Below, one piece after another: positions 35,214 to 42,661 of a DNA stretch of 50,126 nt. The notes under the pieces were generated by a model. It saw only the letters and a list, made by a program, of their open reading frames with translations, was not told where the DNA came from and did no database searches. The translations under genes and the position numbers were made by a program. The stretch comes from GCA-2716065 sp036123135 (GTDB taxonomy: Bacteria; Bacteroidota; Bacteroidia; Flavobacteriales_D; Parvicellaceae), in NCBI GenBank assembly GCA_036123135.1, contig JAZADZ010000080.1:1-50126 (forward strand), given 5' to 3'. The stretch's first letter is position 1, and each line of letters starts with the position of its first letter.

Positions 35214-36199
35214 TCCTGGTAGATTAAAAATTGCTCTTCAATGGTATTTAACAAAGAGAAAAGTTCCTCCTTATTTTCAATTGTTACAAGCTGAGTTCTA
35301 TATTTTTTAAAATCTTGAATTCCCTTGAAATATCTTGCGTAATGTCTTCTCATTTCTAGAAGCCCCAATCGTTCTCCTTTCCAACGAATACTAAAATCTA
35401 AGTGTTCACGGACAACTTCAAGTTTTTCTTGCAACGAAGGTTCAGGGATAATAAACCCTTCATTTAAATACGTCTTAACTTCATTGAAAAACCATGGGTT
35501 TCCGATAGATGCCCTTCCAATCATTAATCCATCTACACCAAATCTATTTTTATATTCTAATGCTTTTTGTGGCGAGTCAATATCTCCATTTCCAAAAACA
35601 GGAATGTGCATTCTTGGATTATTTTTAACCTCAGCAATCAATGTCCAATCAGCTTCTCCTTTGTACATCTGAGCCCTTGTTCTTCCGTGTATTGAGATGG
35701 CCTTTATGCCTACATCTTGAAGACGTTCTGCAACCTCAACGATATATTTACTGCTGTCATCCCAACCCAATCTAGTCTTTACAGTTACTGGCAAAGATGT
35801 AGCGTTAACAATCTCCTTAGTAAGAGAAACCATTTTAGGAATATCTTGTAAAATTCCTGCACCTGCGCCTTTACATGCTACCTTTTTTACAGGGCAACCG
35901 TAATTAATGTCAATGATATCTGGATGTACCTCTTCACATAGCTGAGTAGCTTTAATCATAGAATTTATTTCAGAGCCAAAGATTTGAATACCAACAGGCC
36001 TCTCGTATTCGAAAATATCTAGTTTTTGGACACTTTTAACAGCATCTCTTATTAATCCCTCGGAGGATATAAATTCAGTGTACATTACATCGGCACCATG
36101 TTTTTTACAAAGTGCTCGAAATGGTGGGTCACTTACATCTTCCATTGGAGCCAACAACAATGGAAATTCAGTTAATTTTATGTCTCCGATATATACCAA
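35210..36199 (-). CDS. dusB: tRNA-dihydrouridine synthase (DusB-like)
   Basis: FMN-dependent reduction of uridines in tRNA D-loops. Motifs: LLAPMEDVSDPPFRALC (FMN binding), GIQIFGSE, the catalytic Cys in NYGCPVKKVACKGAGAGIL, VTVKTRLGW, SIHGRTRAQMYKG, and GLMIGRASIGNPWFF. I chose TTG 36199 (VYIGDIKLTEFP follows), because the longer reading from TTG 36220 lies inside the TACTTTTG promoter box and would not be transcribed. It is divergent from the CPBP gene. Confidence 0.92.
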   Translation of the reverse strand: MVYIGDIKLTEFPLLLAPMEDVSDPPFRALCKKHGADVMYTEFISSEGLIRDAVKSVQKLDIFEYERPVGIQIFGSEINSMIKATQLCEEVHPDIIDINYGCPVKKVACKGAGAGILQDIPKMVSLTKEIVNATSLPVTVKTRLGWDDSSKYIVEVAERLQDVGIKAISIHGRTRAQMYKGEADWTLIAEVKNNPRMHIPVFGNGDIDSPQKALEYKNRFGVDGLMIGRASIGNPWFFNEVKTYLNEGFIIPEPSLQEKLEVVREHLDFSIRWKGERLGLLEMRRHYARYFKGIQDFKKYRTQLVTIENKEELFSLLNTIEEQFLIYQE

Positions 36200-36217
36200 A
36201 AAAGTACTTTTACTGTG

Positions 36218-36225
36218 CAAAAGTA
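36218..36225 (-). promoter_or_regulatory. Putative -7 box of dusB promoter
   Basis: TACTTTTG on the minus strand, matching TAnnTTTG, 18 bases before TTG 36199. It decides against the longer dusB start. Confidence 0.55.
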
Positions 36226-36244
36226 AACTAAAGCGTTTAAAATA

Positions 36245-37168
36245 ATGAAAAATGGATATTTACATAAAAAATCAACAGTTGAAAAACTGTTTTATTTTTT
36301 TATGCTGTGTCTCATTGGAAAGCTTTTCTTTAGTGGACTTAGTTATTATGCTTCAAATTGGATTTTTAACTGTGATTTAAACACCATTATCATTGGCAAG
36401 AATCTTGAAAGAAACACGCTAAGAGCATATAAATTCGCTGCCGTTCTCGACCAGATAGGAACATTTTTTATTCCCACACTTTTATTTTGTTATTTCTTTT
36501 CGAAATCTTTTTTAGACTATCTAACGCTAAATTCTCTAAACAAAAGCCTTGTTTTAATTGTTCCCGCTTCATTCGTTGTAATGTACTTCAGCTCAATTCT
36601 AATGCTAGAGTTTAATCAAAAAATTGATTTTTCATTTCTTGGAGATGAAATTCTCGCAAGCTTTACCGAAAATCAGAAACTATTGGAAAAGATTCATTAC
36701 TCGTTTATCGGAATCTCCTACTCCAATCTTGCCGGATGCATTTTCGTTATGGCTGTTGTACCTGCCATATGTGAGGAGTTAGTATTTCGTGGAATATTAC
36801 AACAGTTATTGTCAAAGTGGTTCAATAACATTCATCTAGGTATTGTTTTTTCTGCTGTTGTTTTTGCTGTTTTACATTTTCAATTTTTAAACCTACTAGC
36901 TCTTCTTTTTATAGGAATTTTCTTGGGTTATATTGTATCCATAACCAATAACTTGTGGACCTCAATTATCCTACATTTTCTGTATAATTTGATAAGTGTG
37001 TTCACTATATTTTTAGAAAAAAAATCAGGTTTTAATCTCCAGCATTTCACTGAAAAAACTCCCAACTATATATTCTCAATAGTTGGTTTAGTGAGTCTTT
37101 TGTGTCTAATAGCTCTTCTAAGAAAAAACAACCTTTTTTCTTCAACGAAAGAAAAATACTTGCAATAA
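36245..37168 (+). CDS. CPBP family intramembrane metalloprotease (CaaX-like)
   Basis: 307 residues, about eight helices. The three ABI/CPBP motifs are present: PAICEELVFRGILQQLL (Glu-Glu and Arg), FAVLHFQFLNLLALLFIGIFLG (His), and IILHFLYN (His). Such proteases cleave membrane peptides or prenylated-like substrates. The target here is unknown. The stop overlaps the terminator of the opposite ExbB/ExbD operon. Confidence 0.9.
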   Translation: MKNGYLHKKSTVEKLFYFFMLCLIGKLFFSGLSYYASNWIFNCDLNTIIIGKNLERNTLRAYKFAAVLDQIGTFFIPTLLFCYFFSKSFLDYLTLNSLNKSLVLIVPASFVVMYFSSILMLEFNQKIDFSFLGDEILASFTENQKLLEKIHYSFIGISYSNLAGCIFVMAVVPAICEELVFRGILQQLLSKWFNNIHLGIVFSAVVFAVLHFQFLNLLALLFIGIFLGYIVSITNNLWTSIILHFLYNLISVFTIFLEKKSGFNLQHFTEKTPNYIFSIVGLVSLLCLIALLRKNNLFSSTKEKYLQ

Positions 37169-37190
37169 AAAAGGAGCATTTGAGCTCCTT
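37167..37190 (-). terminator. Intrinsic terminator of the ExbB/ExbD operon
   Basis: AAGGAGC (37171-37177) and GCTCCTT (37184-37190) pair around a 6-base loop. In the minus direction the stem is followed by a run of six U (37172 down to 37167). It lies 28 bases after the exbD2 stop and overlaps the end of the CPBP gene. Confidence 0.85.
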
Positions 37191-37217
37191 GAATAAAATA
37201 AAGAAATTTTGAGGGAG

Positions 37218-37700
37218 CTATTTTTCTTTGTCTTTTTTTACAGAGTAAACTACTTTGAAGGCCTCAGCCTCTTTGAGCTCATCTTGAATTTCACGAACTA
37301 ATCGCATTTTAGTTTTCTTATCTACCTTGAACACATTGAAAAATTTTGAATCCCAGACTTGAGCGAACTCAGGATTTTTTCGCAGCTTGTTAAGGTATTT
37401 TCGAATCTCAGAATTATCGTTCACTAGATCATCATCGAGTTGGGTTTTGTAAAGGGGTTCGCCTTTTGCAGTGTATTCACCAGGTACTTTACCAATCCAA
37501 TAATAGGCAGCCTTGACATTTTTTTCTAAATCAATGGTCTCTTTTATAGAAACCTTGTCAATTTCAAGACGTTTGGATTCTTTCTCTTTGAATACTGTTG
37601 TTACCATAAAAAAGAACAATAACATAAATACAATATCAGGAAGAGCAGCAGTTGAAATAGCTGGGTCTTTTCTTTTCTTACCTTTCGAAAATTTTGACAT
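37218..37700 (-). CDS. ExbD/TolR-like biopolymer transport protein (second copy)
   Basis: 160 residues. One N-terminal helix (PDIVFMLLFFFMVTTVF) carries the essential Asp of the proton path. A periplasmic domain of about 115 residues follows. It is the last gene of a four-gene operon with ExbB, a 4-helix protein and ExbD1. It works with ExbB to energise TonB-type outer-membrane transport or a related envelope process. Confidence 0.88.
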   Translation of the reverse strand: MSKFSKGKKRKDPAISTAALPDIVFMLLFFFMVTTVFKEKESKRLEIDKVSIKETIDLEKNVKAAYYWIGKVPGEYTAKGEPLYKTQLDDDLVNDNSEIRKYLNKLRKNPEFAQVWDSKFFNVFKVDKKTKMRLVREIQDELKEAEAFKVVYSVKKDKEK

Positions 37701-37712
37701 AATTAACGTTTA

Positions 37713-38405
37713 TTACTGTACCGATCTGTTTTTCTCTTTCATTATCCTCTTTGGATAAACTTGTCGTATTGCAGAGATTTTTGCCTTGTCGGAATCCACT
37801 TTTTTGTTTAGTTTAGAAAATGGAACGCCAAATTTCTCAAGGCTAAGTTCGTCTCTTAAACTATTCAAACCAATCATTATCTGGTCAAGTACTTGCATGT
37901 AAATATCATAAGACGTTGCGTTATCAAGTTGAATTGACACAGTTGCACTATTGGGAAGTGCAGGAAAGGCACCAATTAAATTAACTGCTTCCAATCGACT
38001 TGACCATATTCCTCTTTCAATATTGTAAAGAGGGGCATCAGGATAAACCTTTAATACTTCATCTAATTTTAAGAGAGTATCCTCACATTTCTTTTTATTT
38101 ACTTCAGTGTATTCTGGCCATCTTGGGTCACCTTTTTTATGAACATAAAAATCTCTGACGGCTTCTTTAATGTCCTCAAGTTCTGCAAATTCCTCTTCAA
38201 TCGCAATTTTATCGGTTTTGGTTGCTTGGATTTGAAGAACATTAGTTTTGTTCAGCAAAATTTCCATTTCAGATTTTTGTGGTAACCTTTCCTCGTGAAC
38301 CTGAGGAAGATTCATAGTAGTAGTAATTAGGAAAAAAATCAACAACAAAAAAGCGATGTCAGCCATTGAGCCAGCATTGATTTCTTCAATTTCTTTTTTA
38401 GCCAT
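37713..38405 (-). CDS. ExbD/TolR-like biopolymer transport protein (first copy)
   Basis: 230 residues, longer than classical ExbD (about 140). The helix SMADIAFLLLIFFLITTTM has the conserved Asp, followed by a large periplasmic domain with many Lys and Glu residues. The longer C-terminal domain distinguishes it from copy two. It is 9 bases after the 4-helix gene and 12 before copy two. Confidence 0.9.
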   Translation of the reverse strand: MAKKEIEEINAGSMADIAFLLLIFFLITTTMNLPQVHEERLPQKSEMEILLNKTNVLQIQATKTDKIAIEEEFAELEDIKEAVRDFYVHKKGDPRWPEYTEVNKKKCEDTLLKLDEVLKVYPDAPLYNIERGIWSSRLEAVNLIGAFPALPNSATVSIQLDNATSYDIYMQVLDQIMIGLNSLRDELSLEKFGVPFSKLNKKVDSDKAKISAIRQVYPKRIMKEKNRSVQ

Positions 38406-38414
38406 ATCTAATTT

Positions 38415-39014
38415 TTATCTAAAATATTTAATAATCGTACCACCGATCCATCCAAATAGCGCTACAAAAATTAATATGCCTGTTGCATTAATGGCTGCAC
38501 TTGCAATTTTCCAATTCTCAGGAGTATGAATTTTTTCTTCATCAAGTAACCCAGTTTCAGATGCAATCATTTCAGCTGGGACTTCAGAAGAAGAAATAAA
38601 ATATACAAGAATCATCAAGACCGCAAAAATTCCAATTCCAGTAAGAATTCGTAACGCTTTTTGGCGATCAATAACAGCTAAATAAACAAAACCACCCAAA
38701 ACAATTAATACCGCTAAGATTAATATTGTATTTGTGAAACCAATAACTAGTGAGACATCACTCCAGAGGGTTTTACTTTTTTCTTCAGCAATTTCAGCTG
38801 TTCTAGTGGTGATGTGCTGATTTAGTTCACTAGAGGTCATTTCTTTGTTCAACTCAAGATCTTTTGCTTCTTTAATGGCCCACTGTTCTTGTTGCTCGTA
38901 GCTCATCTCAGCAGGGTTGTCGTCTCCCATTACCATGACAGTAAAAAGCACGCCTAAAAATATTATCAGGGCAGTTATTGATTTAAGTACTATATTTTGA
39001 GTCTTAGTATCCAT
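38415..39014 (-). CDS. Four-helix membrane protein of the ExbB/ExbD operon, unknown function
   Basis: 199 residues. Hydrophobic helices near residues 10-28, 85-112, 118-140 and 172-196. Between the first two is a charged Glu/Gln/Lys-rich stretch (about 30-80). No known motif is recognised. In Bacteroidota an unknown membrane gene between exbB and exbD is common, and this one fits that position. It probably interacts with the ExbB/ExbD complex. Confidence 0.8.
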   Translation of the reverse strand: MDTKTQNIVLKSITALIIFLGVLFTVMVMGDDNPAEMSYEQQEQWAIKEAKDLELNKEMTSSELNQHITTRTAEIAEEKSKTLWSDVSLVIGFTNTILILAVLIVLGGFVYLAVIDRQKALRILTGIGIFAVLMILVYFISSSEVPAEMIASETGLLDEEKIHTPENWKIASAAINATGILIFVALFGWIGGTIIKYFR

Positions 39015-39041
39015 AATTATTTTAAATTATTGTTTACAGAA

Positions 39042-39884
39042 CTACTTAGATGATACTTCGTGCTTAACTAAAATATCTATCAAAGAAATTGATGCATCTT
39101 CCATCTGATTCACCAAAGAATCAATTTTTGATACAATGTAGTTGTAAAAGATTTGAAGAATAATTGCTACGATCAATCCAGAAACAGTTGTAATAAGTGC
39201 TACTTTAATACCACCAGCCAATTCATCTGGTTTCGCCTCGCCCTTAAGCTCGATGATATCAAAAGCTTGAATCATACCGATTACTGTTCCCATGAAGCCA
39301 AGCATTGGGGCAAGCGCAATAAACAAACCAATCCAAGAAAGCCCTCTTTCCAACAATCCCATTTGAACACCACCATAAGAAACGACAGATTTTTCTACCA
39401 TTTCAACACCTTCAGAACTTCTTTCTAATCCTTGGTAAAATATACTTGCAACTGGACCTCTGGTGTTTCTACATACGTCTTTAGCAGCATCAACTCCACC
39501 ATTTGAAAGCGCAGCTTCGATTTGATTTAATAAATCTTTAGTATTGGTAGTTGCTAAATTAAGGTATATAATCCTCTCAATTGAGAGTGCAAGACCAAGT
39601 ATCAGTGCAATTAAAACAAAAGACATAAACAACGGTCCACCTTCAATAAATTTGAGTTTAAGTGCTTGAGAAATACCAGCTGATTCCTCTGAAGATTCTT
39701 CAGTCACAACTTCTTCTTCAGCTACAACTTCCTCTTCAGCTACAACTTCTTCATTCACAACTTCCTCTTCAGCTACAACTTCTTCAGTCATAACTTCTTC
39801 TTCAACAGTTAATGAGTCTTGTGCAGAAAGGCTACTCATTGATAAAATTCCGAATACTGCAATTAATGCAAATACTTTTTTCAT
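39042..39884 (-). CDS. MotA/TolQ/ExbB proton channel family protein
   Basis: 280 residues. A signal-like N-terminus (FALIAVFGILSMSSLSA, then QDS) is followed by an acidic Glu/Val repeat (about 27-68). Three membrane helices come next. The second and third form the TolQ/ExbB channel core, with GLSWIGLFIALAPMLGFMGTVIGMIQAFDII and GGIKVALITTVSGLIVAI, as in the family. It is the first gene of the operon and lies near a palindrome upstream. Confidence 0.92.
   Translation of the reverse strand: MKKVFALIAVFGILSMSSLSAQDSLTVEEEVMTEEVVAEEEVVNEEVVAEEEVVAEEEVVTEESSEESAGISQALKLKFIEGGPLFMSFVLIALILGLALSIERIIYLNLATTNTKDLLNQIEAALSNGGVDAAKDVCRNTRGPVASIFYQGLERSSEGVEMVEKSVVSYGGVQMGLLERGLSWIGLFIALAPMLGFMGTVIGMIQAFDIIELKGEAKPDELAGGIKVALITTVSGLIVAIILQIFYNYIVSKIDSLVNQMEDASISLIDILVKHEVSSK
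39684..39803 (-). repeat. Acidic EEVVAE-type tandem repeat in ExbB N-terminus
   Basis: A degenerate 18-bp unit (sense EEVVAE, EEVVNE and variants) is repeated about five times within the ExbB reading frame, between the signal sequence and the first helix. Length changes in such repeats are usually tolerated. Confidence 0.7.
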
Positions 39885-39920
39885 AATTATGATTTCTTAT
39901 AAGTTTTTAAATCTGTAAAG

Positions 39921-39940
39921 TAACAGAGCTATCTCTGTTA
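39921..39940. other. Perfect palindrome upstream of exbB
   Basis: TAACAGAG and CTCTGTTA pair perfectly around CTAT, 36 bases upstream of the exbB ATG. It could be an operator or an mRNA leader hairpin. No U-tract follows. Confidence 0.5.
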
Positions 39941-40022
39941 AAATAATTTGGTTGCCAAAATACAAAAATTTAACGTTGTAAATATAATTTTATTTTAGGA
40001 ATTCAATTTAACGGCTAAAAGA

Positions 40023-41042
40023 CTAAATTTCTCCTGAAATACTTTCTAAAAAAGCTGTTCTTATTGAAGCTACATCTTCAAATTCAGCTAGCAACATCAT
40101 AAGTTTAGTTAGCACCGATTCTATAGTCATATCGCGAGCACTGATAACACCAAATTTTTTAAGCATAGCGCTTGTTTCATATTTTCCCTGATCAACGCTT
40201 CCAGCGTTACATTGAGTAGCGTTGACAAGAAGCTTTCCAGAATAAACAGCATTTTCAATAGATTTTAAAAACTTTTTATTTGTTGGGGCATTTCCAGCGC
40301 CAAATGTCAATAATACCAATGCTCTAACTTTCGATGATGAAAGCTGTTTTTCCAACAAGACATAGTCCATTCCAGGAAAGAGGTAAATTATTTCGATTGC
40401 GTTTTCAAACTTTGAAAAATAGAACACTTTTTCGTTTGTATTAGGTAACAAATATTGGTAATTGTATTTAATATCAATACCAGCTTCAGCAAGAGTAGGG
40501 TAATTGAATGACTTAAAAGCCTCAAAATCTTCAGTGCTTATTTTTGTTGTTCTGTTTGCTCTGTAAAGCTGATATTCAAAATAAATGGCAACCTCCTGGA
40601 CAATTGGTTTCTTGTTTTTTTTTGCTGAAGCAATTTCAATTGCAGTAATTAGATTTTCTTTGCCATCGGTTCGAATGGTTCCAATTGGCAACTGTGAACC
40701 GGTAAAAATAATTGGCTTATTCAACCCCCTAAACATAAAGCTTAAGGCACTGGCAGTGTAAGCCATTGTATCTGAACCATGCAGCACAACAAACCCGTCG
40801 TAGGCTTCAAAATTTTTCCAAATAAAATCACCCATCTTTTTCCATGACGAAGTGTTCATGTTCGAAGAATCTATTGGTCTTTTGAAAGAAACTGCGTCGA
40901 GCGAACAGTTAATTTTATTGAGCTCAGGAATTTCCTTTGTAATGTGGTTAAAATTGAATGGACTTAACATTCCGGTTGAAGGATCTGTAATCATTCCAAT
41001 TGTTCCACCAGTATACAGAATTAATATTTTAGGTTTACTCAA
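40023..41042 (-). CDS. ansA: Type I L-asparaginase
   Basis: Hydrolyses asparagine to aspartate and ammonia, in the cytoplasm. 339 residues. Two family motifs hold the catalytic threonines: ILYTGGTIGM near the start and VLHGSDTMAYTASALSFM near 85-101. The Lys partner region is near 155. No signal peptide, hence type I. It is last in an operon with a UbiA-like gene (4 bases) and an unknown protein. Confidence 0.94.
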   Translation of the reverse strand: MSKPKILILYTGGTIGMITDPSTGMLSPFNFNHITKEIPELNKINCSLDAVSFKRPIDSSNMNTSSWKKMGDFIWKNFEAYDGFVVLHGSDTMAYTASALSFMFRGLNKPIIFTGSQLPIGTIRTDGKENLITAIEIASAKKNKKPIVQEVAIYFEYQLYRANRTTKISTEDFEAFKSFNYPTLAEAGIDIKYNYQYLLPNTNEKVFYFSKFENAIEIIYLFPGMDYVLLEKQLSSSKVRALVLLTFGAGNAPTNKKFLKSIENAVYSGKLLVNATQCNAGSVDQGKYETSAMLKKFGVISARDMTIESVLTKLMMLLAEFEDVASIRTAFLESISGEI

Positions 41043-41046
41043 GGAT

Positions 41047-41838
41047 TTAAAAAATAAAAAGCACTGGCATCAACACCAATAATCCGTCCAATATAAAAGA
41101 ATAGTACCAATCAGGACGTATTTCAAAGGAAAATATGAGAATTATTGCAGAAAATATGCAGTACCAAGCCATTTCTAGTTGATCTTGAAAAAGCCAAAAA
41201 ATAACACTTAGTATTAGTAAAATAAAAATGGCTAAGCAAACTGCAAATCGTATTCCAATAATTTGAGGAATTGTTTTTTTGGAGGAATCGTCAACGACCA
41301 TATCTCTCACATCAAATGGTATCGTTATTGCCAAAACATAAAAACCGCTTGTAATTATAAATTTCCAAGATGGAAAGTAAAAACTTTCGGAAAATAAATC
41401 GGGAATTAAAACAGTGACAAATCCCCATGAAATTGAAATTAGAAAAATTTTCAAGCCAGGGATGTTTCTGAAAGAAAGTCCAAAAAAAGGCAAACGGTAA
41501 AACGTTACTACCAGCAAAAAAGGAAGAAAGTACAACAGTTTCTTAAAACTGATAGAAATTAGAATTGAACAAGAAAATACAATACATATTATTGTAATAA
41601 ACGATAACATTTTTTGGTTGGAATGCAACCATCTATGCTTTTGATCGGATAAATTGAGTTGATTTGCTTTTAATATTCTTTGGAAGTTATATGCACCAAG
41701 AGTAATAAAAAAGGAAAGCAGCAGTGCATCATTATGTACACAACCATAAATCATTTTAGAATTGCAAAATGTTAACCCAACGGCACCAAATGCAATCCAG
41801 AAATTACCATACGTTAGCCAATAGTAAAGCCATTTCAT
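41047..41838 (-). CDS. UbiA-like membrane protein with incomplete active site
   Basis: 263 residues, about eight helices. The second Asp motif of UbiA prenyltransferases is recognisable in IPFDVRDMVVDDSSKKTIP. At the place of the first motif (NxxxDxxxD) it has NFQRILKANQ without the aspartates. It may be inactive or use another substrate. This family occurs in other Flavobacteriales without a known role. Confidence 0.7.
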   Translation of the reverse strand: MKWLYYWLTYGNFWIAFGAVGLTFCNSKMIYGCVHNDALLLSFFITLGAYNFQRILKANQLNLSDQKHRWLHSNQKMLSFITIICIVFSCSILISISFKKLLYFLPFLLVVTFYRLPFFGLSFRNIPGLKIFLISISWGFVTVLIPDLFSESFYFPSWKFIITSGFYVLAITIPFDVRDMVVDDSSKKTIPQIIGIRFAVCLAIFILLILSVIFWLFQDQLEMAWYCIFSAIILIFSFEIRPDWYYSFILDGLLVLMPVLFIF

Positions 41839-41841
41839 CGA

Positions 41842-42537
41842 TTAAGGACAGGAATTGTTTTTTTGATGTATAAATGTAGCTACAAGGACAGTGACAACAC
41901 TTGAGAGACCTCCAAGAAATGCAGATGATGTTTTTCTGTAGTTTTTTACTCTATTGAAACCTCTTATGTAAAAATTATTACTTAAATAATTTGACACGGA
42001 AGCATAAATTTTTCTTACTCTTCTATTTGGAAAACCAATAAATACACTGGATAAAAAAGGAGTGACAATTGAAATAACTGAAGGTGAGTCATTAAAATAC
42101 CCTTTACAAGTTGCATTTTTAAACTCGTAAGTATCAATTAATGAACTTGTTAAGCCAAACCCAATACCCAACAAAAAATGAAATTTTCCATTAAATCTTT
42201 TAAAGGCATCTTGCTCTCCTAACACAAACATTTTCATTTGATTTTCTGAAAGATTGTTTCCATTGGTCTTGTCCTGCTTGTAGTATACTTTTGTTTCATT
42301 TAGGTTGTTTGTTAGAGAATAAATTAACCTCAAAGGATAACGAATGATTTTAATTTTATCATCAGCTACTTTTTTATTGAAATATAAAAACTGCTGATCT
42401 TCATAAGAAAGCTCTCCAGCTAGACTTTTCCCAGTTATTAATGCTAGACTATCTTGTGAAAAAGAAGTATTTACAATACCCAATAATAAAATTTTGAGTA
42501 CAAAAAATGCATGAAATTTAATGCCTGATTTTTCCAT
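41842..42537 (-). CDS. Uncharacterised Bacteroidota envelope protein
   Basis: 231 residues. A signal peptide (LKILLLGIVNTSFS, then QDS) precedes a beta-rich part with ALITGKSLAGEL and IRYPLRLIYSLTN. Next come ETKVYYKQD and QMKMFVLGEQDAFKRF, then three hydrophobic stretches. The KQD...M..F..GEQDA pattern is one I know from Bacteroidota hypothetical proteins. No function is known. Its TAACTTTG box is 5 bases before the start, which suggests a leaderless transcript for the three-gene operon. Confidence 0.7.
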   Translation of the reverse strand: MEKSGIKFHAFFVLKILLLGIVNTSFSQDSLALITGKSLAGELSYEDQQFLYFNKKVADDKIKIIRYPLRLIYSLTNNLNETKVYYKQDKTNGNNLSENQMKMFVLGEQDAFKRFNGKFHFLLGIGFGLTSSLIDTYEFKNATCKGYFNDSPSVISIVTPFLSSVFIGFPNRRVRKIYASVSNYLSNNFYIRGFNRVKNYRKTSSAFLGGLSSVVTVLVATFIHQKNNSCP

Positions 42538-42542
42538 TCATT

Positions 42543-42550
42543 CAAAGTTA
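42543..42550 (-). promoter_or_regulatory. Putative -7 box for the 42537 operon
   Basis: TAACTTTG on the minus strand, a perfect match to TAnnTTTG, 5 bases before ATG 42537. Confidence 0.5.
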
Positions 42551-42640
42551 ATGCAACTGTTGGAATCTTAACTTAAATTTTGTCTAACTTATTTAATTAA
42601 ATTCCCATTAATAAGTGTTTCAAATAACATTTTTAGTAAA

Positions 42641-42648
42641 TACATTTG
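42641..42648 (+). promoter_or_regulatory. Putative -7 box of gcvP promoter
   Basis: TACATTTG, a perfect match, 13 bases before the gcvP ATG at 42662. Confidence 0.5.
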
Positions 42649-42661
42649 CAAAAAAAACACC

